Of a stretch of DNA of 64,000 nucleotides, positions 50,662-58,425 are shown in pieces. The translations under genes were made by a program, and so were the position numbers. Where the stretch lies: contig NZ_JAHSTU010000009.1 in NCBI RefSeq assembly GCF_019145495.1, forward strand, positions 124,001 to 188,000, given 5' to 3'. The notes below the pieces were generated by a model, which made no database searches, was not told where the DNA came from, and saw nothing but the letters and a program-made list of their open reading frames with translations. The DNA comes from Pseudomonas azerbaijanoccidentalis. Lineage in GTDB: Bacteria > Pseudomonadota > Gammaproteobacteria > Pseudomonadales > Pseudomonadaceae. Position 1 is the first letter of the stretch, and every line of letters starts with the position of its first letter.

Positions 50662-51864
50662 TCAGGCCACGGGAATCAACGGGTCGGCGGCGGCCAGTGC
50701 AGTGGCACGATCAGCTGCCGGTGGATAGATCCACACGGTGTTGATCTGAGTCTTGAGATCCTTGGCTTCCTTTTTCACCAGTTTCACCTGGCGATCCCAA
50801 CCTTCGGTGAACACTGCGCCCCAGGCGCCCAGGTCAAGGCAGGTGACGTACTTCGGTTGGCTGTAGGCAATCGGCTCTACGCCCAGCAACTCGGCGGCGA
50901 CGTTGTTACCGGCGTAACGGCCCAGGGCAATCGCATGCTGGCAGGACATCGCCGCGAAGTTGCCCAGGTCATCGGTCGCGGCGTAAGCCACGTCACCGCT
51001 GGCATACACATCGGCATGACCGCGAACTTTCAGGTTTTGATCGACATGCAGGCGGCCCTGATGATCGCGGGTGCCTTGCACTTGCTCGGTCAGCGAGTGG
51101 GCGCGGAAACCGACAGTCCAGATCACGGTGTTGGATTCGATGTACTCGCCATCGGCCAGGGTCACGCCGTTGGCATCGACCGCGGCAACGCTGGCGCCGA
51201 CTTTCCATTCGATGCCCAGATACTCCGAAGCCTCGACGATGGATGGGCTGATGCCTTCGCCCAAGGCTGCACCGATTTTCGGCGAGCGTTCGACCACGAT
51301 CACACGGATTTTTGCGTTTTCACCGAGCACGGCACGCAGGCGCGCCGGCATTTCGGTGGCGGTTTCGATCCCGGTGAAACCACCGCCGGCCACCACCACG
51401 GTGTTGCGGGCGGCAGTCTCGGGTTTGTCTTTCAGCGATTTGATGTGCGCTTCCAGGCGAGTGGCCGATTCGATCTCGTCGACATCGAACGCATGCTCCA
51501 GCATGCCGTCGACTGGTGGACGCTGCAGCTTGCTGCCGGCCGCCAGCACCAGTCGGTCGTAAGTCAATTTGCCCTGGATGCCTGCGGCGTTGGTGTAGCT
51601 GACAGTTTTGCTTTTCTCGTCGATGGTCTCGGCCGAGCCCTTGACGAATTTCACGCCTACGGCTTCGAACAAGTCGCTCAGCGGGGCCATCATGGTGTGC
51701 ACATCTGGCTCGTAGAAGCGCGGACGAATGCGCAGTTCGGCTTGAGGAGCCAGCACGGTGATCTCGACGTCATTTCGGTCGTGTTTGTCCAGCAGACGGG
51801 CAGCGCTCAATGCGCTCCAGACGCCACCGAAACCTGCACCGATAATCAAAATTTGCTGTTTCAT
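50662..51864 (-). CDS. NDH-2-like FAD/NAD(P) oxidoreductase
   Basis: The 400-residue flavoprotein has FAD-binding GAGFGG at 9-14, a second nucleotide fold VVVAGGGFTGIETATEM near residue 165 and the C-terminal ASGDVAY FAD motif near 279. This is the layout of type II NADH:quinone dehydrogenases and related disulfide-type reductases. I start at ATG 51864, since the upstream codons lie in the regulatory gap. A palindrome at 52066 lies about 208 bases upstream. Confidence 0.86.
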   Translation of the reverse strand: MKQQILIIGAGFGGVWSALSAARLLDKHDRNDVEITVLAPQAELRIRPRFYEPDVHTMMAPLSDLFEAVGVKFVKGSAETIDEKSKTVSYTNAAGIQGKLTYDRLVLAAGSKLQRPPVDGMLEHAFDVDEIESATRLEAHIKSLKDKPETAARNTVVVAGGGFTGIETATEMPARLRAVLGENAKIRVIVVERSPKIGAALGEGISPSIVEASEYLGIEWKVGASVAAVDANGVTLADGEYIESNTVIWTVGFRAHSLTEQVQGTRDHQGRLHVDQNLKVRGHADVYASGDVAYAATDDLGNFAAMSCQHAIALGRYAGNNVAAELLGVEPIAYSQPKYVTCLDLGAWGAVFTEGWDRQVKLVKKEAKDLKTQINTVWIYPPAADRATALAAADPLIPVA

Positions 51865-52065
51865 TGTTTTAGCTCCAAAAGAACAATCGAGGGCGTAAAT
51901 AAGTTGCTTCGATGTAAGCACTACCGCTGTGGCCGATCACTCGCGAAGTCACTCAACAACGCGCAGCAGACGGTTCGGCTTGATCTGGAACAAATGGTAT
52001 TCGAGAGGTCTGAATCTGACACTGCTACATACGGTCAGCGCGTTTATGACTAAGTATGAAGGCGC

Positions 52066-52079
52066 TATACCAAGGTGTT
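52066..52079. promoter_or_regulatory. Palindromic operator, TATACC-AA-GGTGTT
   Basis: This is a weaker member of the motif family, with one change in the right arm. It lies between the NDH-2-like gene and the receiver gene at 52101. Confidence 0.45.
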
Positions 52080-52100
52080 AGTGTCAGGAAATATCAGAGG

Positions 52101-52475
52101 TTAGTTACGCTGATTGAGGACGGTTTCGATACAGGCGAGTAACTTTTCGCTGGAGAAAGGCTTGGGGAAAAAGGCGATCGGCTTCCTTGCACATCGGCCG
52201 GGTGGACGCTGTGCATAGGGGTTGCCGGTGATGAAAATCACCGGCAGATGAATGCCCTTGTCCGCCAGTTCTTCATACAGGGTGATGCCGTCCATGTCCG
52301 GCATTTGTATATCGGAAATCAAACAGCTGGTTAAAAGCGGGCCATCGGAGAATAGAAACTCGTGAGCCCCCGCGTAAGTTCGCACGGTATAACCACTGGA
52401 TCGCAATAAACTGTCCAGTGCCATGCGAACGGATTCATCGTTATCGACAACGGCAATCATTGCCTTACTGCACAT
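52101..52475 (-). CDS. Receiver-only response regulator
   Basis: The 124-residue CheY-like receiver has acidic residues D11 and D13, phospho-acceptor D55 in LISDIQMPD and K105 in FFPKPF. It has no output domain. It is paralogous to the receiver at 45050 and follows the FixJ-like gene by about 100 bases on the same strand. Its own palindrome is centred about 92 bases upstream, the same distance as in its paralogue. Confidence 0.88.
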   Translation of the reverse strand: MCSKAMIAVVDNDESVRMALDSLLRSSGYTVRTYAGAHEFLFSDGPLLTSCLISDIQMPDMDGITLYEELADKGIHLPVIFITGNPYAQRPPGRCARKPIAFFPKPFSSEKLLACIETVLNQRN

Positions 52476-52559
52476 AGTGGTGTCCTGCCTGGCAACGCAG
52501 AACAGGAAAAAGGCTCTGCGCCATCGTTGCAGGATACGCTGTCCTAAAAAGACCCACAG

Positions 52560-52573
52560 TATACGTGGGTATA
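52560..52573. promoter_or_regulatory. Palindromic operator, TATACG-TG-GGTATA
   Basis: This motif copy is centred about 92 bases upstream of the receiver gene start at 52475. It sits just past the 3' end of the FixJ-like gene. Confidence 0.55.
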
Positions 52574-52574
52574 G

Positions 52575-53228
52575 TCACCTGAACGTTGGCTGGGCCGCGA
52601 TCACTTCAGACATGCGCACCAGATCGGCAAAAGAACGCGCGCCCATTTTGCGCATGGCCTGGCCGCGATGGATCTTCACGGTGATTTCACTCAAGCCGAT
52701 TTCCCCGGCAATCTGCTTATTCATCAAGCCCGACGCCGCCAGCGCCATGACCGTTTGTTCCCGTGCGGTCAGTGTCTGGTGACGTGCGCGCAAGTCATCG
52801 GCGTAGCGCTCGGATTCGCGGCGTTGCTTGTCCCGGCTATGGGCGGCGCACACCGCATCGATCAGGTCTTGCTCGCGGAAGGGCTTGGTCAGGAAATCCA
52901 CGGCGCCGGCTTTCATCGCCCGCACCGTCATGGCGATGTCGCCGTGGCCGGTGATGAACACGATGGGCACGTTGATGCCGGCGGCGGCCAATTCGTTCTG
53001 AAAGTCCAGGCCACTGCTACCTTGCAACCGCACATCCAGCACCATGCAACTGGCCGTGTCGGGACGCTTGTACTTCATGAACTCGGCGACCGAACCGAAC
53101 AACTCGACCCGCAGGCCGATGGAGCGCAACAGGCTGCCAAGGGATTCACGCAGCGGCGCGTCGTCGTCGACGATGAATACAATGGATTCGTTCGCGGGGA
53201 TTTTGTTGAGCGGATGTTGTTCGTTCAT
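52575..53228 (-). CDS. FixJ/NarL-type response regulator
   Basis: The 217-residue regulator has a receiver (DDD at 21-23, phospho-acceptor D65 in VLDVRL, K115 in LTKPF) and a C-terminal LuxR-type HTH (LTAREQTVMALAASGLMNKQ then ITVKIHRGQAMRKMG, about 153-205). It is directly downstream of a PAS histidine kinase, its probable partner. It is the only regulator in the cluster with a NarL-type DNA-binding domain, hence the leading candidate to bind the yATACC-N2-GGTATr sites, one of which precedes its own gene. Confidence 0.92.
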   Translation of the reverse strand: MNEQHPLNKIPANESIVFIVDDDAPLRESLGSLLRSIGLRVELFGSVAEFMKYKRPDTASCMVLDVRLQGSSGLDFQNELAAAGINVPIVFITGHGDIAMTVRAMKAGAVDFLTKPFREQDLIDAVCAAHSRDKQRRESERYADDLRARHQTLTAREQTVMALAASGLMNKQIAGEIGLSEITVKIHRGQAMRKMGARSFADLVRMSEVIAAQPTFR

Positions 53229-53320
53229 TGCTGATTCCCTGAGTGTCGGACGCGCAACCGCCCGGCGCAGTATTCCTGGCGAAGGTCGCTACATTAATGG
53301 CCAGTCGTGCTGGCGGCATT

Positions 53321-53334
53321 CATACCTGTGTATT
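53321..53334. promoter_or_regulatory. Palindromic operator, CATACC-TG-TGTATT
   Basis: This motif copy has a perfect left arm and a right arm with two changes. It is centred about 100 bases upstream of the FixJ-like gene and overlaps the stop codon of the upstream histidine kinase gene. Confidence 0.5.
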
Positions 53335-54886
53335 AAATGGCCGCGGCGTAACCCTGATCGTTGGCGACCCGTATCGGCAGGGCAAACAGGAACGAAGTGC
53401 CTTGGTTGTTTGCACAGGTCGCCCAGATCCGTCCTTCATGGAAATCGATGATCGAGCGGCAAATGGACAGCCCCATGCCCAGACCGCTTTCCTTGGTGGT
53501 GAAGAACGGCGTGAACAATTGCGACAAGACCTCGGCACTAATACCGGGGCCTTGATCGGTGACTTCAAGTACCACTTCGCTGTCCTTCACCGAGGTGCGG
53601 ATCAACAGCGCTCGCTCACAAGGCTCGACCGCTTCCATGGCCTGGCAGGCATTGATGATCAGGTTGATGATGACTTGCTGCAGTTGCACGCGATCGGCGC
53701 TGACCTGACCGCCGAACGCGGCCAGTTCGATGGTCGGGGTGATCTTGTGGTGAGCCAGTTCGTAGCGCACCAGGCTGAGGGTCTCGCTGACGATGTCGTT
53801 GAGCGATTCGTTCTGGCGCAGCGGGTCGCTTTTGCGCGACAACGCCCGGACGCGGTGGGTGATCTCGCTGGCCCGACTGGAGCTGGCGATGACCCGGTCG
53901 AGCGCCTGGCGTGCTTCGAGCACGTCGGGCTCCGACCGGCCAAGCCAATTGCGGCAGGCTTCGGCACTGCTGGTGATCGCCGCCAGGGGCTGGTTGACTT
54001 CATGGGCAATGGACGCGGCCAGCTCGCCCAGGGTCGTCACGCGGGTGACATGGGCCAATTGAGTCTGAGCGCGACACAGGGCTTCGTCGGCCTCTTTGCT
54101 GGCCGTCACGTCCATCAGCGCGCCCAGGTATTCATGGCTGCCGAGCGGGGTGGCAAACAGGTGCAAATATTTGATGCGCCCATCTGGCATCAGCAAGCGA
54201 TGTTTGACCTCGATCAGGCGTTCGTGACGCTTGGCCTTGTCGAAACCGGCGATTACCTGCGGCAGGTCGTCAGGGTGGGTTCGCGCCAGGAACAATGCCA
54301 TGGAGCAAGGCGCGCCGGCCGGGTATTCGAGTATCCGCGCTGCCTGCTCCGACCAGCCCATGCGGCCAAGGTCTGCGCGAAAACCGAAGCATGCCGTCTG
54401 GGTCAGGCGCTGGGCGCCGACCATATAGACTTCCTTGTGGCGCAAGTTGTCGGAGGCTTGTTTGCTGCGCAGCGCCAGAAAAGTAATGGCCGCCAGCACC
54501 GACAGGCTGCGCAGTAAGTCGGTGGTCGATTCCCAGCGCTGAAACCCGCCTTGATATAGGCATATCGACGTTAGCATCAGCATGCAGCACAGGGCGACCA
54601 CGATCACTACGCTGATCGAAAACAGGTTGATCGCCATCAGCATCAGCGCGAGATAAAGCGTGGTGGTGATGAGGTCGGCATGGGTTTCGGTATTGATCAC
54701 AATCCCGCACGCCACGATCAACCCCATCAGCCACACAAGCAGGTTCTCCAGCGGCTTGAGTCTGAGACTGAGCAGGAGGCGAGAAGTCCTTTGGCCTTTG
54801 TTGTACAGCATCTTGCTGCAGGTTCCTTTTAGACTTGGGAGCGCGCTGCGTGTTTGGGCAGGCTTTTTTGTCGGGATTTCGATCAT
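53333..54886 (-). CDS. Membrane PAS sensor histidine kinase, partner of the FixJ-like regulator
   Basis: The 517-residue kinase has several membrane spans (about 48-140), a PAS domain (about 165-262), phospho-acceptor H295 in ELAASIAHEVNQPLAAI, and HATPase motifs NLIINACQAM and GLGMGLSICRS. It is paralogous to the kinase at 48609. The start is uncertain: ATG 54886 has GAGG six bases upstream, while ATG 54811 removes a 25-residue Lys/Pro-rich extension absent from the paralogue. It precedes the FixJ-like gene by 104 bases and probably phosphorylates it. Confidence 0.9.
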   Translation of the reverse strand: MIEIPTKKPAQTRSALPSLKGTCSKMLYNKGQRTSRLLLSLRLKPLENLLVWLMGLIVACGIVINTETHADLITTTLYLALMLMAINLFSISVVIVVALCCMLMLTSICLYQGGFQRWESTTDLLRSLSVLAAITFLALRSKQASDNLRHKEVYMVGAQRLTQTACFGFRADLGRMGWSEQAARILEYPAGAPCSMALFLARTHPDDLPQVIAGFDKAKRHERLIEVKHRLLMPDGRIKYLHLFATPLGSHEYLGALMDVTASKEADEALCRAQTQLAHVTRVTTLGELAASIAHEVNQPLAAITSSAEACRNWLGRSEPDVLEARQALDRVIASSSRASEITHRVRALSRKSDPLRQNESLNDIVSETLSLVRYELAHHKITPTIELAAFGGQVSADRVQLQQVIINLIINACQAMEAVEPCERALLIRTSVKDSEVVLEVTDQGPGISAEVLSQLFTPFFTTKESGLGMGLSICRSIIDFHEGRIWATCANNQGTSFLFALPIRVANDQGYAAAI

Positions 54887-55195
54887 GCGCGCCTCGGATT
54901 CTGTACGGGCTGGGAGCGGAGAATCGGTTCAGTATCCTAGAAGCACGGGCTCTCACCCAGTTAGGACAAAAAACCCGAAAAAACTGCCATTTCGGCGAAT
55001 TTCGCTTCAGGAGAAAGTTACGCAAGTCCTTCAGTAGACTGGTTTTTTTGGTGGGCGGTTATACCGAGGTATCAACGTGCGCACCTAATGCATGATCGCG
55101 CTGTCCGCAGGTACGACAGACGTTTTGCACCTGCGGCCATACCCTGTTCAGGCACCTTCCCGAACTCAATGGCCGCGTGCCGGGTAGCGAACCTC
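54887..55195. other. Divergent promoter region, histidine kinase / LysR
   Basis: This 309-base gap contains the palindrome at 55060-55073 and AT-rich stretches (for example near 54965-55055) that could hold promoters. No convincing coding frame is seen. Confidence 0.5.
55060..55073. promoter_or_regulatory. Palindromic operator, TATACC-GA-GGTATC
   Basis: This motif copy with arms matching at five of six positions lies between the divergent histidine kinase and LysR genes, about 180 bases from the first and 130 from the second. Confidence 0.55.
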
Positions 55196-56170
55196 ATGAA
55201 CAGAAATGACTTGCGTCGTGCCGACATCAACCTGTTGGTGGTTTTCGAAACGATGATGCGTGAGCGAAATGTCAGCCGCGTCGGCGAAAAGCTGTTCCTG
55301 GGGCAGCCGACCATCAGCGGTGCCTTGGGCCGTTTGCGCGTGTTGTTCGATGATCCGTTGTTCATCCGCTGCGGGCGGGTAATGGAGCCGACCACACGGG
55401 CCGAGGAAATTTTCGCCAACCTGGTGCCGGCGCTCGACGGCATTGCCGCTGCATTGAGTCGCTGCCAATCGTTCGACCCGAGCACCAGTGAGGCAACGTT
55501 TCATGTCGGCCTGTCCGATGATGTCGAATACGCGCTGCTGCCGCGGCTGTTACGGCAACTGCGGGTCGAGGCGCCGAACATCAAGTTGATTGTGCATCGG
55601 GTTGATCAGCAGCAGATGTCTCAGAGATTGGCTAATGGCGACATCTCCGTGGGGATCAGCCACACCCTTGATCTGCCGGCCAACGCTCGACGCAAAGCCT
55701 TGCGGCCGATCCGGCCGATGCTACTGCGGTTTGATACCCGGACCGGCCCGCTGGGGCTGGACGAGTTCTGTCGGCGCCCTCATGTGCTGGTGTCGCCCAT
55801 GGGGTGTGACTGCGATGACACCGACCAGGCCCTGCAGCGGTTGGGTCGGCGCCGGCAAGTGGTCCTGACTGTGCCGCAGTTCAGTGCCTTGCCGGGGTTG
55901 ATGGCGCACAGTGAAATGCTGGCGATCGTGCCGGATTACGTGGCCAAGGCCATGATGTCGGTGGTGGGCGTGAGGGTCGAGGCGGCGCCGCTGCAACTGC
56001 CGGCGCCCGAGCTTTCGATGGTCTGGCGCGCCGCGGTGCACGATGATGCCGGTCAGCGTTGGCTACGTTCGCGTTGCAGTGCATTTCTGTGTGAGCCGGT
56101 CGAGTTGCAGGTGGTGCCGAAATCTCGACCGGCGTTGCACAGCGATCAGGCTTTGCTGGCGGCCAGGTAG
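55196..56170 (+). CDS. LysR-family transcriptional regulator
   Basis: The 324-residue regulator has an N-terminal HTH (DINLLVVFETMMRERNVSRV then TISGALGRLRVLFDDPLF) of the NodD/LeuO-like branch, followed by a substrate-binding domain. I start at ATG 55196; the longer frame has an unrelated 36-residue leader that includes the operator. It is divergent from the kinase gene and its 3' end overlaps that of the NTF2-like gene by 25 bases. The target is unknown; it may be part of the stress cluster. Confidence 0.87.
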   Translation: MNRNDLRRADINLLVVFETMMRERNVSRVGEKLFLGQPTISGALGRLRVLFDDPLFIRCGRVMEPTTRAEEIFANLVPALDGIAAALSRCQSFDPSTSEATFHVGLSDDVEYALLPRLLRQLRVEAPNIKLIVHRVDQQQMSQRLANGDISVGISHTLDLPANARRKALRPIRPMLLRFDTRTGPLGLDEFCRRPHVLVSPMGCDCDDTDQALQRLGRRRQVVLTVPQFSALPGLMAHSEMLAIVPDYVAKAMMSVVGVRVEAAPLQLPAPELSMVWRAAVHDDAGQRWLRSRCSAFLCEPVELQVVPKSRPALHSDQALLAAR

Positions 56171-56574
56171 GCGCCGAGGCGTCGACCCATTTCCTCGCCC
56201 AAGGCCTGCAAGCCACTCATTGGCCGGACCATGACTTCGAAGTCGACGATTTTTCCCTGCTCATTGAAGCGGATCATGTCGATGCCCTTGAGCTGTTTGC
56301 CGTTAACCGTGGCGCTGAATTCGAGCACCACATTCAGGCCATCGGCGGTCGCCAGTTCCCGGTGGTAGGTGAAGTCTTCGAATACCTCGAACACCGTGTT
56401 GAGAATCATCGACACCACGGGTGCACCCGGGTATGGCGTGTGCGCCATCGGCGAGCGAAACACCGCTTGCGGGTCCAGCAACGCAGGCAGGTTCTTCAAG
56501 TCACCGGTGCGGATCATCGCGTGCCACAGGCTCAAGGACTCTGCGGCTTTGGGCTGCAAATGCAGTTCAGACAT
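56146..56574 (-). CDS. NTF2-like/SnoaL-type protein
   Basis: The 142-residue cone-shaped NTF2-fold protein has an N-terminal LSLWHAMIRTGDLKNLPALL helix pair, VFRSPMAHTPYPG and a terminal MVRPMSGLQALGEEM. Such proteins may be small isomerases or hydratases or may only bind ligands; no activity can be assigned. I start at ATG 56574 with AGGAG seven bases upstream. It follows the SGNH hydrolase by 26 bases, probably in one operon. Confidence 0.82.
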   Translation of the reverse strand: MSELHLQPKAAESLSLWHAMIRTGDLKNLPALLDPQAVFRSPMAHTPYPGAPVVSMILNTVFEVFEDFTYHRELATADGLNVVLEFSATVNGKQLKGIDMIRFNEQGKIVDFEVMVRPMSGLQALGEEMGRRLGAYLAASKA

Positions 56575-56600
56575 ATTCAACTCCTGTTTTTTGTTGTTGT

Positions 56601-57332
56601 TCAAAGTGTGCCTGATGCGGTGTTGCCAAACTGTCGGGCAATGACCTGCGCCGCGTCATCGGCCCAGATGCTGTAGATCGCCGGGCCAGGGTGAAAGCCG
56701 TCCCGCGCCATCGAACCCGCTACGGGGGCCAAATGGGTTGTCAGCATCGTACAGCGATCCTGTTGATCCGCCAGTCTTGAAAGTTGCGCATTGAAACGCA
56801 ACGCACGATGCCCCAGATACCAGCGCAGCGGCTGCGGTAACGCAGGGAACAGGTGCATCGGCGGCAGCGGGGAAATGACGATCAGCCTGACCCCGAACTT
56901 GTCGACCAGCACGTCCATCAACTGCTGTTGCCGGGCGATCCACTGAGTATCCGACACGGTGCTGGTGACATCATTGACACCGATCGACAGCAGCGCAACA
57001 TCGAAAGGTTGCGCGGCGTGTTGTTCGAGCAGTGCCAGCAATGCTTGCGAATCCAGCCCCGACTGCGCCCAAAGCGTCCAGCACACCTGATAATCCCTGG
57101 CCAGGCGACTGACCACCTGGCCGCTGAGTGCCTCAGCCTGAGTCGACGCCCCGACACCCGCCGCGGCGCTGTCGCCGAGAATCAACAAACGCAGAGCCTC
57201 GCCATTCCCGGCCAAACCTTGGCGCTCACCCGCAGCCTCCGGCAATCTCGGCGTGACCCGCCGCGTATACACCCCCTGCATCAGCAGCACGGGGCCGAGC
57301 ATGATTTTAGCCAGCACTTCGGTTTTGCTCAT
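56601..57332 (-). CDS. SGNH/GDSL hydrolase
   Basis: The 243-residue esterase-like protein has block I GDSAAAGVG with Ser55, block III GVND and the C-terminal catalytic pair in DGFHPGP. An N-terminal hydrophobic stretch (about 8-22) may be a membrane anchor or weak signal. It precedes the NTF2-like gene on the same strand. Substrates could be acyl or acetyl esters; none is indicated. Confidence 0.86.
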   Translation of the reverse strand: MSKTEVLAKIMLGPVLLMQGVYTRRVTPRLPEAAGERQGLAGNGEALRLLILGDSAAAGVGASTQAEALSGQVVSRLARDYQVCWTLWAQSGLDSQALLALLEQHAAQPFDVALLSIGVNDVTSTVSDTQWIARQQQLMDVLVDKFGVRLIVISPLPPMHLFPALPQPLRWYLGHRALRFNAQLSRLADQQDRCTMLTTHLAPVAGSMARDGFHPGPAIYSIWADDAAQVIARQFGNTASGTL

Positions 57333-57433
57333 GCGAGAGGTCCGGAGAAAGGAGGTGTAGGTTCGCTTAAAAACCGGCCATCAAAAAGCCCCGAATCAAT
57401 CGAGGCTCGTTGTGCCAATGGCGAGGTGCAGTG

Positions 57434-57751
57434 TTACTTAAACAGTTCAGAATGACTTCCGATATCAACGAATATAATCAGGTCGGCACGCGAGTGTTCG
57501 TAAGTCATCAAGAAGTCACCGCCGATGTGACACTCTCTGAAACCAATCCAATCCCCCGACAATGCGTGATCCAGGTATTGCACTGGTAAAAGCTCTCCAA
57601 GAAAAAGCATCACCATCACCTGGCGAACTTCATTCATGTCTCGTCGACCGGCACGCTTGTAACGTTCCCACGACTTCTTGAATTCTGATGTCTGTGCGCA
57701 TTGCTTGGGTAACTCAGCGCGTTTTTGCCTTTTCTCCGGTTTCGCCATCAA
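57434..57751 (-). CDS. Type II toxin, YafQ (RelE superfamily)
   Basis: The 105-residue protein has the YafQ mRNA-interferase pattern: YLDHALSGDWIGFRECHIGGD carries the DH-L-G-W-G-R-H-D residues, and a terminal GSHSELF matches the G-x-H-x-x-LF end. It would cut ribosome-bound mRNA. The frame begins 38 bases inside the antitoxin gene, an unusually long overlap, with a basic Lys/Arg-rich N-terminal leader. MM or the second M may be the start. Confidence 0.87.
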   Translation of the reverse strand: MMAKPEKRQKRAELPKQCAQTSEFKKSWERYKRAGRRDMNEVRQVMVMLFLGELLPVQYLDHALSGDWIGFRECHIGGDFLMTYEHSRADLIIFVDIGSHSELFK

Positions 57752-58004
57752 TATCCCTCAGCATTTCGTGTACTGAGTCGAACCGCTGACGAATATCTTG
57801 TGCCTCAATCATCGCGCGGGCCGTTTTCTCAGAAGGGACGCGTACTTCAAACGGAAGTCCCTGAGTTACTACAACCTGACGAAGAAAAAGACGCATCGCA
57901 TCACTGATGCTCAGGCCGCAAGCGCTCAAGACTTCAGTAGCACGCGCTTTCAGATCCTCATCAATGCGGCAACGCACGTCTGTAGTTTTCAGCAATGCAC
58001 CCAT
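57714..58004 (-). CDS. Type II antitoxin, RelB/DinJ family
   Basis: The 96-residue protein has an N-terminal ribbon-helix-helix (KTTDVRCRIDEDLKARATEVL, GLSISDAMRLFLRQVV) as in DinJ and a C-terminal Glu/Arg-rich segment that should wrap the toxin. It is first in the operon, with GAGAGG upstream of its ATG. It probably autorepresses through TGTAGC repeats at 58027-58048. The tail coding region overlaps the toxin start. Confidence 0.88.
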   Translation of the reverse strand: MGALLKTTDVRCRIDEDLKARATEVLSACGLSISDAMRLFLRQVVVTQGLPFEVRVPSEKTARAMIEAQDIRQRFDSVHEMLRDIDGETGEKAKTR

Positions 58005-58026
58005 GGTAATAACCTCTCTATTGATT

Positions 58027-58048
58027 TGTAGCTACATTGGCGCTACAT
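58027..58048. promoter_or_regulatory. Candidate DinJ operator, repeated TGTAGC
   Basis: On the minus strand two direct copies of TGTAGC lie 13 bases apart, and the second forms the perfect palindrome TGTAGCTACA. They sit just upstream of the antitoxin ribosome-binding site, as expected for autoregulation. Confidence 0.5.
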
Positions 58049-58268
58049 CTCGCATTTTGGTCGACGGGGTCTTAGGGGTCAACGTCAGCATGATCGACGG
58101 TTAAAGATCTCACCGATCACATGCCGTTTTTCTTCGGATATTTCAAACCTGAAAGCCAGCCATGAATATCAGTCCGATCCGTTTCGCACAGGGGATGCGT
58201 CCCGAATCGATGCAGGAAATTGCCGATAGCGTTGGAGGGGGATTAAACGTGTCCAGGGTTCGATGCCC
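58049..58268. other. Intergenic stretch upstream of the DinJ-YafQ pair
   Basis: This stretch extends the 421-base gap between the antitoxin start and the chorismate mutase stop. It presumably holds the toxin-antitoxin promoter. I see no gene in it; the rest of the gap is a REPIN. Confidence 0.45.
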
Positions 58269-58401
58269 TGTAGCAGCTGGCGCAGCCTGCGTTCGGCTGC
58301 GCAGCAGTCGCCAAAGCCAACAACGTGGTGCATCAGGAAACCTGCGCGTGCAGGTTTTACGACTGCTACGCAGCCGGACGCAGGCTGCGCCAGCTGCTAC
58401 G
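58269..58401. repeat. REPIN, GTAGCAGCTGGCGCAGCC class
   Basis: The arms GTAGCAGCTGGCGCAGCCTG and complement flank about 85 bases that include a second, shorter inverted pair (GCAGTCG/CGACTGC). Confidence 0.9.
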
Positions 58402-58425
58402 GGGAATGAGGGATGGGGTGTTCCA

